Source: CAYTRP01 sp964625145
GTDB lineage: Bacteria; Sumerlaeota; Sumerlaeia; SLMS01; JAHLLQ01
DNA: 55,535 nucleotides
Reading direction: 5' to 3'
Assembly: GCA_964625145.1 (NCBI GenBank)
Contig: CAZVAQ010000003.1
Span: 1 to 55,535 of the forward strand
Made by a program: the position numbers and the translations under genes. Position 1 is the first letter of the stretch. Every line of letters starts with the position of its first letter. Shown one piece after another: positions 15,984-24,482 of this stretch. Under the pieces are notes generated by a model. It had not been told where the DNA came from. It saw only the letters and a list, made by a program, of their open reading frames with translations, and searched no databases.

Positions 15984-17426
15984 TCAATGAACCGATAGCC
16001 AGCTTCCGGGGACGGTTGGTGGATCAACCACGTTGGCTGATTCCCAATAGATGTTGTCGATGAAGAAGGTTGGTGTCGCCGCGCTGGTTCCATTCGCCAG
16101 GAAGTCAAAGCCAATGCCCTCAAGGAGGCCGTCGAACTGGCCATTGCCGGCGACCTCCGCGATGTTGAAACCCGCGGCGTCGGCGGGGATGGTGTACTTC
16201 TCCCCTTCCGCGGTGGGGGAGAAGGTGTGGTTGGTGATCCAGATATCGCCGTCCATGTCCAACAGCACAAAGCGGACGAGTTGCGAACCCGGCATGTTCG
16301 TCCGCATGCGCCATGTCAGTCGTTCAGCGCTCTGCAGGTCCAAGGGACTCTCTGGCAGGCGATACCGCACGCCAAAGTTCGCCCCTGCATTGAAGTTTGC
16401 CGACGCACGCAGCGAAGCGTTGCCTTCATCAACCTCGTTGGGCACGGTGGTGATCGCCATGCCGTTGTATGCGGTGCCGAATCGCGTCCACTCGCCCGGA
16501 GATCCCATGGGGAAGCCACCAGAGGTCGTGTCGGATTCGATATCCGTGATGAGATGCGGTGCACCCGGGTCTTCGGGGTCCGGCGAGTCGATCGCATTGT
16601 GGCTTGTGCTGTCGAAATAGACGAAGTGGTCTCGGGTGGGCAATGCGTCGCCCATGAAGTTCAAGTTCTCCAAACTGTCGTAGATGCGAAAATTGGTCGG
16701 GAATGCATTCGAAGGACCATACGCGCATGTGTAGGTGGGACGAGCCTTGATGCGCGGGCCGCCTTCGGCCTGGATGTACCAGTCCACAACGTAGCGCCCT
16801 AGCTGATCCTCGTCCAACTCAATTGTCAGCTTGTACCATCCACCGGGTCGGACGTGATGAGCGGGATCCGCCGGTTGAAAGACCAGGCTGCTGCCCGGAT
16901 CACCGGATCGCCCCGCGGCATTGTCCGGCTGCACGGTCAGGTAGACGAGCAATGCATTTGCCGGCAGGTTCGGAATGCTGTTTCGGACGCTGGCGCGGCC
17001 GGGGCCGATCTCGAAATCGATCTCGCGCGCGGCATTGGCGGCTGCTCCTGACTGATCCGAATACAGAAACGCGCCCAGACTCACCCGTGCATTGGCTTCC
17101 ATCGGCGGGATATACACGACCCACTCGTACATGCCGGTGGTGAAGGTCTGCTGCGTGCGGATCTTCGGGCGTTGGCCAGTGCCTGCCGCGGTCTTGAAGA
17201 GCATCACGCCGCGGCCATCAAACGTCGTCGCCTGATACGGTCCCGGTGCCGTGGCTGGAGGAGACATCGCCTGGGATGCATCACTCCATCCTTGCGGCGC
17301 CACTCCGGGTGCACCGGGCGTATCAAAGTTCCATGTGACGCCTTGTGCGTGCACGATGGCGACAGCCAGGACTTGCAAAGCCACAAGCAGGCTGATCCAT
17401 CCGTACTCCCTGTTCCACATCTGCAT
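15984..17426 (-). CDS. Secreted protein: GH16-like lectin fold plus one GEWTRFG repeat module
   Basis: 480 aa with a signal peptide (hydrophobic core 'ISLLVALQVLAVAIVHAQG', residues 11-29). Residues about 30-275 look like a concanavalin A-like jelly roll: 'GMYEWVVYIPP', 'REIDFEIGPG', 'GGWYKLTIELDE', 'YVVDWYIQAEG'. The IDFEIG strand resembles the GH16 EIDxxE region, but the second catalytic Glu is not convincingly present, so binding is likelier than hydrolysis. Residues about 289-470 are a copy of the module repeated five times in the next upstream gene ('LITDIESDTTSGGFPMGSPGEWTRFG', 'RLTWRMRTNMPG', 'DMDGDIWITN', 'FFIDNIYWE'). AGAGAGG lies 7 nt before the ATG. Confidence 0.8.
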   Translation of the reverse strand: MQMWNREYGWISLLVALQVLAVAIVHAQGVTWNFDTPGAPGVAPQGWSDASQAMSPPATAPGPYQATTFDGRGVMLFKTAAGTGQRPKIRTQQTFTTGMYEWVVYIPPMEANARVSLGAFLYSDQSGAAANAAREIDFEIGPGRASVRNSIPNLPANALLVYLTVQPDNAAGRSGDPGSSLVFQPADPAHHVRPGGWYKLTIELDEDQLGRYVVDWYIQAEGGPRIKARPTYTCAYGPSNAFPTNFRIYDSLENLNFMGDALPTRDHFVYFDSTSHNAIDSPDPEDPGAPHLITDIESDTTSGGFPMGSPGEWTRFGTAYNGMAITTVPNEVDEGNASLRASANFNAGANFGVRYRLPESPLDLQSAERLTWRMRTNMPGSQLVRFVLLDMDGDIWITNHTFSPTAEGEKYTIPADAAGFNIAEVAGNGQFDGLLEGIGFDFLANGTSAATPTFFIDNIYWESANVVDPPTVPGSWLSVH

Positions 17427-17450
17427 TTGTCGGCCTCTCTCGCATGAAGA

Positions 17451-17482
17451 CGGGGGATGCAGCCAATGGACTGCATCCCCCG
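17451..17482 (-). terminator. Perfect 12-bp hairpin between two secreted-protein genes
   Basis: CGGGGGATGCAG (17451-17462) and CTGCATCCCCCG (17471-17482) form a perfect 12-bp stem with loop CCAATGGA. It lies just after the repeat-protein gene (stop at 17528) and 25 nt before the next start (17426), both on the minus strand. There is no T-tract, so it may act as a leader or mRNA-stability hairpin rather than a classical terminator. Confidence 0.6.
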
Positions 17483-17527
17483 TTGTGAGTCACTCGGAAT
17501 CGTCCAACCACTATTGAAACGACTCAA

Positions 17528-20368
17528 TTACTCGATGTAGATCCAATCGCCAACCGGTACGACGACGTCACCGCCCAGGACGACCTTGTCCACCCTGAAC
17601 GTATCGGTCCCGGCAAAGGTCATGTTGTCGAAGTTGAGTCCCCACAGAACGATTGCATCGGCGCTCAGGATGCCGTCGCCGCCCTGTTCGCCCAGTGTGA
17701 GGTCACCGTCGAACAGCAGCGTGACTGTGGTCCATTCGGTGCTGACGGGGAGATTGTCACTCGTCCAGACGTCGCCGTCGGCCTCGAACAATGCGAACTC
17801 TACCGTTGTGGCGGCATCGGCGACCGTCGCCTTCACGTCGAAGCTGATGCGATCCCACGGCGACCAATTGGCCGGTGAGCCGTAGGGCTTGTGGCGCACA
17901 CCGACGCGCGGGCCATCGTCCCAGGACGCGCCGACCTGCAGGTACCGCTCGCCATCGGTGGCCTCCTGCGCATCCGTCACGATGACGATGCCGTTGTAGG
18001 CTGCGCCGAAGCGGGTCCACTCTCCTTCAGTGCCCGTGTTGATGTAGTCCTCCGGCGGGAACCCACCCGAGGTAAAGTCCGGCAGTTCAATGCTGGTCAC
18101 AACCGGCAGTGACGGCGGTGGGACCGGGGACGCATCGTCGTAATAGATCTCGTCGATATGAAACTCGCTGAAGCCCGTTTGGCCGTTGCGCAGGAACGTG
18201 AAGCCAATCTGGACGATGCTGCTCAGATCCAGGACGCCGTCGCCGGCCTGTTCAGCCAACTGCGCTGTTACGGACAGGTCCTCGGTGAACTTGATGTATG
18301 GCAGACCGACATTGTGGCTGATGCCTTCCCAGATATCACCGTCGGATTCCACCACCGCGAACTTCACGCGATGCAGCCCCGGATCGGATTGACGGGCCAT
18401 GAAGGAGATGGTCGGCCCGGCGGAGATATCCAGTGGTGCATTGGGAATGTCGTAGCGAATGCCAAAACCCCAGCTGGCGTCCGCATCCCAATCGGCATAG
18501 ACGCCGAGGGACTTGTTGCCTGCTGCGGCTTGACTCGGATCCTCGTCGATGTACATGCCGCCAAAATGCACGCCAAAGCGTGTCCACTCGCCGGGATTCC
18601 CTTGGCCGGGGAAGCGCGGGGGGTCCTGCAGGGTATCCTCTTCTATCCCCGTGATCAGATTGTCAGCGATGGGGAGCGGATCGTCGTAGTAGATCTCGTC
18701 AAAATGGAATGTCGTGGAGCCCGTTTGCCCATTGCGCATGAAGGTGAAGCCAATGTGGCTCACGTTCGTGAGGTCAAGGATGCCGTCGCCACCTTGATCG
18801 GCGATCTCCAGCGTCTGCTGCAGGTTCTCGCGATACACTTCATAGGTCGTGGTGATGTCATGCGACGCGCCTGTCCAGATGTCGCCGTCCAGCTCCACAA
18901 CCGTGAACTGCACGCGATGAGCGCCGCGATTGGTCTGGCGGGCCATGAAGGAAATATCAGGCCCGACCGAAAGGTCGAACGGAACCTCCGTCAGGTCGTA
19001 GCGAACGCCGAATCCCCAGCTCGCGTCCGCATCCCAGTCACCCACAACCGCGAGGGACTTGCTGCCGGATGCCGCGTTGGCCGGGTTCGTGTCGATCGAC
19101 ATGCCGCCAAAGTGTACGCCAAAACGCGTCCACTCGCCCGGATCACCCTGGCCGGGGAAACGCGGCGGGTCCTGCACCGCATCGTTCTCGATGCCGGTGA
19201 TCAGGTTGTCCGGCGGCGGAGGTGGCTCCTCCTGCAGGCGGATGTTGTCCACGAACAACGATTGAGTACCCGCGCCCGCGGTGCTGCGGAAATCAACACC
19301 GATGCGTACCAGGGAGGAAAGATCTGTCGAAGGTCCCGGTCCGTCGGCAAAGATGAGATCCGTGCCCAGGTTCACTGTCTGTGTGGACCAGCTCGTGCCG
19401 ACAGGCACATTCGACGAGATGGAAATGTTGCCGGCAGTGTCCTCCACGACAAAGTTCACCGTGCTGCCTGCGACCACCGCGTTCGCGCGGATGTCGTACG
19501 CAACGATGGGATATGCCGACCAGTCGGTGTTGCCTGTGTAGAGTCCGTAGCGCGAACCAACTGACCCCCCCGCGCTCCAGTCTGCGTCGAGCTGCAGGAA
19601 ATGGGAGCCATCGGACGCATTCCCAGCATCCTGCTGGATGCCAATGCCGTTGTACGCCGCGCCAAAGCGCGTCCACTCGCCCTCCACGCCCGGGGGGAAA
19701 CCACCGCTCGTGAAGTCGGGAGGTTCGATGCTTGTCACCAGCGGCAGGGCCGGCAGTGTTGCCGACTCCTCTGCAGCGTAGTAGACTTCGTCGAAGTTGA
19801 AGGTCGAGTACCCTACCTGCCCGTTGCGCAGGATGGTGAAGCCGATCTGCACCACATTGCTCAGGTCCAGCACGCTGTTGCCGCCCGGATCGGCCAGCTC
19901 CAAGGTCGCGGACAAGTCCTCGTAAAACTTTGTGTAGTCGGTGCCAACCTCGTGCTGAACGCCGGTCCAGATGTCACCGTCACCCTCCACAACGGTGAAC
20001 TGCACGCGGGCGGCGCCGGGAGTCGTTTGGCGCGCCATAAAGGAGATCTGGGGCGCAGAAGACAGGTCCAGAGGCGCGGAGAGCACGTCATAGCGTATCC
20101 CCATCCCCCAACCGCCGGCATCCCAGTTCGCACCGACTGCCAGCGAATTGTTTCCGGCAGCGGCGTTGGCGGGATTCGTGTCGATGACCATGCTGTCAAA
20201 CGGCACGCCAAACCGGGTCCATTCACCCGGGGGACCGCCATCGGGGAACCCGGGAGGCACCGCAACCGTATCCGTCTCGATCCCGGTGATCAAGATTGGC
20301 GCCGCGGAAGCGCCCGTGCCCGCGGCGAGGATTACGGCCGTGGAAAGCAAGAATGCCAATCTCTTCAT
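17528..20368 (-). CDS. Secreted protein with five tandem ~180-aa beta-sandwich modules
   Basis: 946 aa from ATG 20368, chosen for the signal peptide 'MKRLAFLLSTAVILAAGTGASAA' and a GAAAGGACG ribosome site; upstream codons overlap the pseudopilin gene. After the signal peptide, five modules start near residues 25, 210, 389, 571 and 756. Each opens with [LV]-[IV]-T-x-I-E, then GEWTRFG, continues with a 'W-D-A-x-W-G-G-I-R-Y' type strand, 'DGDIWTG' and 'LRNGQTG', and closes 'F-x-[FV]-D-[EN]-[IV]'. Modules 1, 3 and 4 are one subtype (GGMxIDxNPANAA), 2 and 5 another (TSGGFPP...AAYNGI). The closing 'VDNIRL/FDEIYY' strand is typical of CBM11-like or PEP-CTERM-type jelly rolls. No sorting signal or catalytic motif is seen at the C-terminus ('VGDWIYIE'). 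It is probably a multivalent surface or secreted glycan-binding protein, cotranscribed with the pseudopilin 38 bp upstream. Confidence 0.85.
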   Translation of the reverse strand: MKRLAFLLSTAVILAAGTGASAAPILITGIETDTVAVPPGFPDGGPPGEWTRFGVPFDSMVIDTNPANAAAGNNSLAVGANWDAGGWGMGIRYDVLSAPLDLSSAPQISFMARQTTPGAARVQFTVVEGDGDIWTGVQHEVGTDYTKFYEDLSATLELADPGGNSVLDLSNVVQIGFTILRNGQVGYSTFNFDEVYYAAEESATLPALPLVTSIEPPDFTSGGFPPGVEGEWTRFGAAYNGIGIQQDAGNASDGSHFLQLDADWSAGGSVGSRYGLYTGNTDWSAYPIVAYDIRANAVVAGSTVNFVVEDTAGNISISSNVPVGTSWSTQTVNLGTDLIFADGPGPSTDLSSLVRIGVDFRSTAGAGTQSLFVDNIRLQEEPPPPPDNLITGIENDAVQDPPRFPGQGDPGEWTRFGVHFGGMSIDTNPANAASGSKSLAVVGDWDADASWGFGVRYDLTEVPFDLSVGPDISFMARQTNRGAHRVQFTVVELDGDIWTGASHDITTTYEVYRENLQQTLEIADQGGDGILDLTNVSHIGFTFMRNGQTGSTTFHFDEIYYDDPLPIADNLITGIEEDTLQDPPRFPGQGNPGEWTRFGVHFGGMYIDEDPSQAAAGNKSLGVYADWDADASWGFGIRYDIPNAPLDISAGPTISFMARQSDPGLHRVKFAVVESDGDIWEGISHNVGLPYIKFTEDLSVTAQLAEQAGDGVLDLSSIVQIGFTFLRNGQTGFSEFHIDEIYYDDASPVPPPSLPVVTSIELPDFTSGGFPPEDYINTGTEGEWTRFGAAYNGIVIVTDAQEATDGERYLQVGASWDDGPRVGVRHKPYGSPANWSPWDRISFDVKATVADAATTVEFALFEADGDVWTSDNLPVSTEWTTVTLLFDGDLTLGEQGGDGILSADAIVLWGLNFDNMTFAGTDTFRVDKVVLGGDVVVPVGDWIYIE
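17579..20296 (-). repeat. Five in-frame protein-module repeats
   Basis: Modules within the 946-aa protein occupy roughly 20296-19742, 19741-19205, 19204-18659, 18658-18104 and 18103-17579. Modules 3 and 4 are the most alike: 'QDPPRFPGQG' and 'DWDADASWGFG' occur in both. This suggests a recent tandem duplication. A sixth, diverged copy lies in the neighbouring secreted protein at about 16010-16560. Confidence 0.85.
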
Positions 20369-20406
20369 TGCGTTCGTCCTTTCGTTGTCGTGCGGGCGGG
20401 GGGTGA

Positions 20407-21045
20407 TCAGTTGAAGCGGGGAACATCCCCGAGACTGATGGTTCCGTTGCTGGGGTCGTATGCTCCGGTGATTGGCCACAGGTTGATCGGCTTGCCCATG
20501 TTGCGGGCGGATGACTCGCGGTCGGGCCCAAAGGAGGACAGCACCCAGTTCAGCGAAACTCCCTCGCGCCGGATTGCTTGTCCTTCGTTGAACACATCGG
20601 TTGAACTGGCGGGCGGCCAGTAATTGATCCACAGCAGATAGCCAAATGTTCCCGGCAGGTTGGCGTTGAAGGGCTTTTGCTCCTGAAAGACATCGCGCGT
20701 CGCCTCGATGCTCGACAGGTAGGCAACCGGCGACGTCAGCGGCACGAAGGTTTCCATCGTGGAGTATTCCCAACGCTGCCCCGCGGGAACACCCGCCAGG
20801 TTGCGCTCAATCCAATCCATCGGGTATTTGTTGTAATCCACATGGTAGGACTCAATCGCCGTGGCGACGGTGCGCATGTCGGCGGCCATCCGCGTGACCT
20901 TGGAGCGCACCTGCGCCTCCAGGAAGTTGGGGACGGCAATGGCGGCCAGGATCGCGATGATGGCCACGACGATTAGCAGTTCGATCAGGGTGAAGGCCGA
21001 GAGACGACGCTGTTGCACAATACGAGCGGGGGAAGATGGAAGCAT
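20407..21045 (-). CDS. Type II secretion pseudopilin (GspG-like)
   Basis: 212 aa from ATG 21045 (AAAGGG 9 nt upstream); the frame stays open to 21243, but that part has no family features. Basic leader 'MLPSSPARIVQQRRLSA', then FTLIELLIVVAIIAILAAIAVPNF with the conserved Glu. Downstream 'MAADMRTVATAIESYHVDYNKYPMDW' resembles the GspG helix and loop. The C-terminus 'GAYDPSNGTISLGDVPRFN' shares the terminal motif of the other two pseudopilins here. The repeat-module protein gene starts 38 bp downstream, so a pseudopilin and a large secreted protein share a transcript. It is processed by prepilin peptidase and inserted in the inner membrane; general GspG versus cargo-specific minor pseudopilin cannot be resolved. 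Confidence 0.9.
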   Translation of the reverse strand: MLPSSPARIVQQRRLSAFTLIELLIVVAIIAILAAIAVPNFLEAQVRSKVTRMAADMRTVATAIESYHVDYNKYPMDWIERNLAGVPAGQRWEYSTMETFVPLTSPVAYLSSIEATRDVFQEQKPFNANLPGTFGYLLWINYWPPASSTDVFNEGQAIRREGVSLNWVLSSFGPDRESSARNMGKPINLWPITGAYDPSNGTISLGDVPRFN

Positions 21046-21077
21046 CTTGATGGGCCCTTTCGCCCCGGTAGGGATCA

Positions 21078-21107
21078 GGCCTGCGGGATCGCAGACTTCC
21101 GCAGGCC
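21078..21107 (-). promoter_or_regulatory. Leader hairpin of the pseudopilin/repeat-protein operon
   Basis: GGCCTGCGG (21078-21086) pairs perfectly with CCGCAGGCC (21099-21107) around a 12-nt loop. It sits 33 nt upstream of the pseudopilin ATG in the predicted 5' leader. It is not adjacent to a T-tract, so a leader or regulatory structure is more likely than a terminator. Function is inferred from position. Confidence 0.5.
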
Positions 21108-21288
21108 CTTCTGACTGGATGATGCCCCGGTTAGCTGCTCCCCCCGGCGAAGTCAACAGGTTTTGTGCAGACTGGAATAAATTATCCTTGCACTCCACTG
21201 CGGTCAATAATAACCCTCCGCGCGTATTGGCAAACTGGATCACAGACTTTCATTCCAGACGAGAAATTACCCCTCGCGGGGCCATGCC

Positions 21289-22365
21289 ATGCAGTTCACC
21301 AGCGCCGACACCTCCAGCCTGCGGTCGCACAACACTCTGGTACTCCTGCGCCAGATCCGCGCCCTGCAGCCGGTCAGCGCGAAGGTTCTGGTCGAGAAGA
21401 CCGGCATGCGCGCCTCCAGTATCTCCCGCCTTCTTCGCATCCTGGCCGAGCGCGGCCTCGTCGCCTCCCGCGGCGTGGAGTCCAGCAACGGTTCCAGCGG
21501 CCGCCCCGCGGAGTTCTGGGGCATCAATGGCGGATTCGGTGCCGCTGTTGGGCTCTACCTCGCCTCAAACCTGGTGGCGGGCGTCACTGTCGACCTTACG
21601 GGCAAGATCCTCGACACCTGTGTCGTGCCCCTGCGCGATCCCAGCTCCCTGACACCCCGAAAAATCCACAATCTCCTGCGCCAGGCTTTCGATCGACTCA
21701 CCTCCTCCGGACATATCGCCTCCCACCCACTCATCGGCGTCGGAGTCGCAACCATGGGCCTCGTCGATCAGGAGAACTTCCGCATCGGCTACTTCGATGC
21801 CAGTCTCAACCTGTCGGATTTTGCCCGTCTTTGTGGCGGCAAGCTTCATCTGGAGAATGACGCGAACGTGGTGGCGCGCGGCGAAGTCACACACGGCTCA
21901 CTGGCCGGAGTCTCCGACGCTGTCGTGCTCTACGCTCACGAAGGAATCGGCGCGGGGTTGATCGTCAACGGGGCCTTGGTCAAGGGCAGCCATGGTGCAG
22001 CCGGCGAGGTGGGTTATCGTGCCTGCCAGTTGATCTCAAACCCCCTCGACAGCTCCGCGCCCGATGTTCTTGAGCGTTTCCACAACGGCACCTGCTCGAT
22101 CATCAACTTCCTGAACCCGGAAGTCCTGCTGCTTACCGGAGATCTCTACGGTCTCCCCCCTGAAGTGATCGCCACGCTGCGCCGTCGCATCGCATCGAAC
22201 ACGAATCGCGTCGCGCGGGAAGTACGCATCTCCGTCTCGCCATGCGATCCCATGGGGGTTGCCCGGCACATCGCCACCATCGTCCTCGACGAGGAAGTCT
22301 TTGCCACACCCACTGTCCTGCATTCTGCCTGCGCGGCGATGCTGGAAGCCCAGGAGGCCAGTTGA
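21289..22365 (+). CDS. ROK-family transcriptional regulator (NagC/XylR-like), zinc motif missing
   Basis: 358 aa. An N-terminal winged helix (about 10-80: 'NTLVLLRQIRALQPVSAKVL', 'ASSISRLLRILAERGLVAS', then GRPAEFW) precedes a ROK/actin-like ATPase fold ('LHLENDANVVARGE', 'GIGAGLIVNGALVKGSHGAAGEVGY', 'NFLNPEVLLLTG'). The ROK zinc signature GxxCxCGxxGCxE is absent: after GEVGYRAC the sequence shortens by tens of residues before the final subdomain. It may therefore still sense a sugar but not through the classical zinc-ordered site. It starts a seven-gene operon and its stop overlaps the next start by 1 nt, so it probably autoregulates sugar uptake and breakdown from the 21046-21288 divergent promoter region. 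Confidence 0.9.
   Translation: MQFTSADTSSLRSHNTLVLLRQIRALQPVSAKVLVEKTGMRASSISRLLRILAERGLVASRGVESSNGSSGRPAEFWGINGGFGAAVGLYLASNLVAGVTVDLTGKILDTCVVPLRDPSSLTPRKIHNLLRQAFDRLTSSGHIASHPLIGVGVATMGLVDQENFRIGYFDASLNLSDFARLCGGKLHLENDANVVARGEVTHGSLAGVSDAVVLYAHEGIGAGLIVNGALVKGSHGAAGEVGYRACQLISNPLDSSAPDVLERFHNGTCSIINFLNPEVLLLTGDLYGLPPEVIATLRRRIASNTNRVAREVRISVSPCDPMGVARHIATIVLDEEVFATPTVLHSACAAMLEAQEAS
22352..22357 (+). promoter_or_regulatory. Perfect AGGAGG ribosome site inside the ROK gene
   Basis: AGGAGG lies 7 nt before ATG 22365 and within the last codons of the ROK regulator. It fixes the start of the downstream gene and rules out the longer open frame beginning at 22242. Confidence 0.85.
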
Positions 22366-24482
22366 TGAGACAGTCACTCTGGGCGATCGCTGCGGCCCTG
22401 ATGATCTCCACCGCATCTGCAAAACCGGTTGTCGAAGTGCCAAGCGTGCCACCCGAGCAATTGTCCACAATGGGCACCCGTGTGGAGCTTCGCCACTTGC
22501 TGGACGGTCAGGAAATCGCCGAGGCTCCGGCCATCGCATGGCTTGGCCATCATGACGGACAACTGCTGGTGGAGCTGCACGTGAGCGGCCGCAACCAAGC
22601 GCCCATCGCCGACCGCGATACTCTCCGGATCTTTGAAGGCCCCGCCGTCGAGGTCTTCCTCTCGGTCATGGAGGAACCCGGGCACGGCTACTATCACATC
22701 GCCACGAATCCGCGTGCCGCCATCTACGATGAGTTCGTTCGCGATGCCGGATGGAATCGCAATGTCCGCTGGGACATGCCTGCAACTGCAACGTTGGTCC
22801 CTTCGGAGGCGGATTCCTGGGCCGTGCGCCTCGAGATCCCACTCGCCGTCTTGCGGCGTCGCGTGCCGGAGGACGCACCGGTCACCACCCTCGACCAGGA
22901 GATTAGCCTGCAATTGGGCACGGCGGCCGTTCTGGCCGATGGCCGCAACTTGGCCGTCGCTTGGTCGCCCACAAACACCACCTTTCACACGCCGTCGGAT
23001 TTTGGAAGGCTGCGCCTGCTTGATCCCATTCCCCAGTTCAACGCTCGGGTCGAAGGCAGTCTCGAGATGGCTGGTGAGGAGGTTCGCGTGACTGCATCCG
23101 AATCAGGCGAGCTGCAGGGCGATCGAAGTGTGGAGATTTTGCTGCGGTTGGAGGAAGGCGCGGAGCCACTCGTATCCGTCACCACAGGCACTTCCCCCAC
23201 CAAGATCGAGGAACTGGCAGAGTCGGTGCCACTCCTCTCCACTGGAAAGGTGCATTCCATGGTCACCAGGCTGATGGACGCAAACGGCGTCCTAGTCGAC
23301 CAGCATGTCACAGCATGGCCCTATCGCGAGATGCCCCCAGTCGTCGCCATCCACGAGCGTTTCCACGACACGTTGCCACTGCGGCTCCACACATCCGCGG
23401 CAAAGCCGCTTCAACACATCGAGATCCGGACGACGGGCGAGAACCCCCGCATTGTCTGGAAATCAGCCGGCCAACCAACCTCCGGCGACATTGACATCGA
23501 TGCCTCGACATGGAGTTCCGGCGTCTATAGGTTGGTGTGGCAGGTTGGCGATCAAGTCAGCACCACCCACATCGCCCGCCTCCCGGAACCATTCCACTTT
23601 GGTCCGGATGAGTGGGCATTCTGGGGCTATGCGCCCGACGAAGAGTTGCTTGCGGAGTTTGCCACCTTCCATGAGATGACCGGCGCCGACATCGCCATCA
23701 CCGGTCTCATCTATGGCGGCTCCATCGATCCCGAAACCGGCGCCATGAGCGCCTTCAACCTGGAGTCCATGAACGCGTGGCAGCGTGCCCTGCCCGGTGC
23801 AAAGCTCCACCTCATGATCGACGGCTGGGGCAACTTTGACCTCCTGACCGATGATCAGGTTGAACACATAACCACGCGCCTGGTCGACGAGCTGATGAAC
23901 GAGGACATCGTCGCGGGCATTCACTTCGATCTTGAGCCCTACCGCCCCAGCCAGATCCGCATCACCCGCGCTCTCACCCGCAAGGGCTGGACAAAGGGCT
24001 TGAGCATGGCCACGGCACTGGCCACCACCATACCGCTGGAGCAATGGGCCAGCCTCGACTTTATGGTCGCCATGAACTACGATCTGGGCCGCACGCCGGA
24101 TGTCTTCCAACGCCGCGCCGCACAGAATGCGCGTGCCTTTGTCGAGACCGCCCGCGACGCGCGCCGGCAAGTGCTCATCGGCATCCCCGTCATCGCCACA
24201 CATCACGAGTATGGACTGGAAGTGGAAGCCGCCACGGGCAACATTACCCAAGGCGACCGGGACTCCACGATGCTTCCCTTCGTGATTCCGGCAATGGAGA
24301 TTGTGGGTGAGCTGCGCGACGATCCGGAGCTCGGTCACTTTGTCGGCCCGCCGACGCTGTGGGGTGCCCTGGCCCGCGGGCATCATGTCGGCCAGCGCCG
24401 GTATCGTTATTTCCCCACCACCATCACCGGTGATGTGTGGGGACATCTGTTGGAGTTCGATCGCGAAAGAGCCGCGCCCTGA
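22365..24482 (+). CDS. Secreted CBM9-like domain plus TIM-barrel putative glycosidase
   Basis: 705 aa with a signal peptide (MRQSLWAIAAALMISTASA, cleaved near residue 19). Residues about 25-225 look like a CBM9/DOMON-type domain: 'WLGHHDGQLLVELHVSGRN', 'GPAVEVFLSVMEEPG', 'YYHIATNPRAAIYDE', 'WAVRLEIPLAVL'. A beta-sandwich linker follows to about 410. The C-terminal 290 residues look like a TIM barrel: 'FHEMTGADIAITGLIYGG', 'LHLMIDGWGN', 'IVAGIHFDLEPYRPSQ', 'LDFMVAMNYDLG'. The strand ending in GIHFDLEP resembles the DxxDxE strand of GH18-like barrels and places a candidate acid (E of DLEP), but I cannot assign a GH family. Translation is coupled to the ROK gene (TGATGA). Confidence 0.75.
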   Translation: MRQSLWAIAAALMISTASAKPVVEVPSVPPEQLSTMGTRVELRHLLDGQEIAEAPAIAWLGHHDGQLLVELHVSGRNQAPIADRDTLRIFEGPAVEVFLSVMEEPGHGYYHIATNPRAAIYDEFVRDAGWNRNVRWDMPATATLVPSEADSWAVRLEIPLAVLRRRVPEDAPVTTLDQEISLQLGTAAVLADGRNLAVAWSPTNTTFHTPSDFGRLRLLDPIPQFNARVEGSLEMAGEEVRVTASESGELQGDRSVEILLRLEEGAEPLVSVTTGTSPTKIEELAESVPLLSTGKVHSMVTRLMDANGVLVDQHVTAWPYREMPPVVAIHERFHDTLPLRLHTSAAKPLQHIEIRTTGENPRIVWKSAGQPTSGDIDIDASTWSSGVYRLVWQVGDQVSTTHIARLPEPFHFGPDEWAFWGYAPDEELLAEFATFHEMTGADIAITGLIYGGSIDPETGAMSAFNLESMNAWQRALPGAKLHLMIDGWGNFDLLTDDQVEHITTRLVDELMNEDIVAGIHFDLEPYRPSQIRITRALTRKGWTKGLSMATALATTIPLEQWASLDFMVAMNYDLGRTPDVFQRRAAQNARAFVETARDARRQVLIGIPVIATHHEYGLEVEAATGNITQGDRDSTMLPFVIPAMEIVGELRDDPELGHFVGPPTLWGALARGHHVGQRRYRYFPTTITGDVWGHLLEFDRERAAP

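Noticed and set aside
18158..19564. 468-codon open frame antisense to the five-module protein
   Set aside because: Mirror of a repetitive GC-rich gene; the sense strand has signal peptide, ribosome site and conserved modules.
17579..20296. Possible CRISPR or satellite array from the repeated DNA
   Set aside because: Repeat units are about 540 bp, in frame and coding for protein modules.
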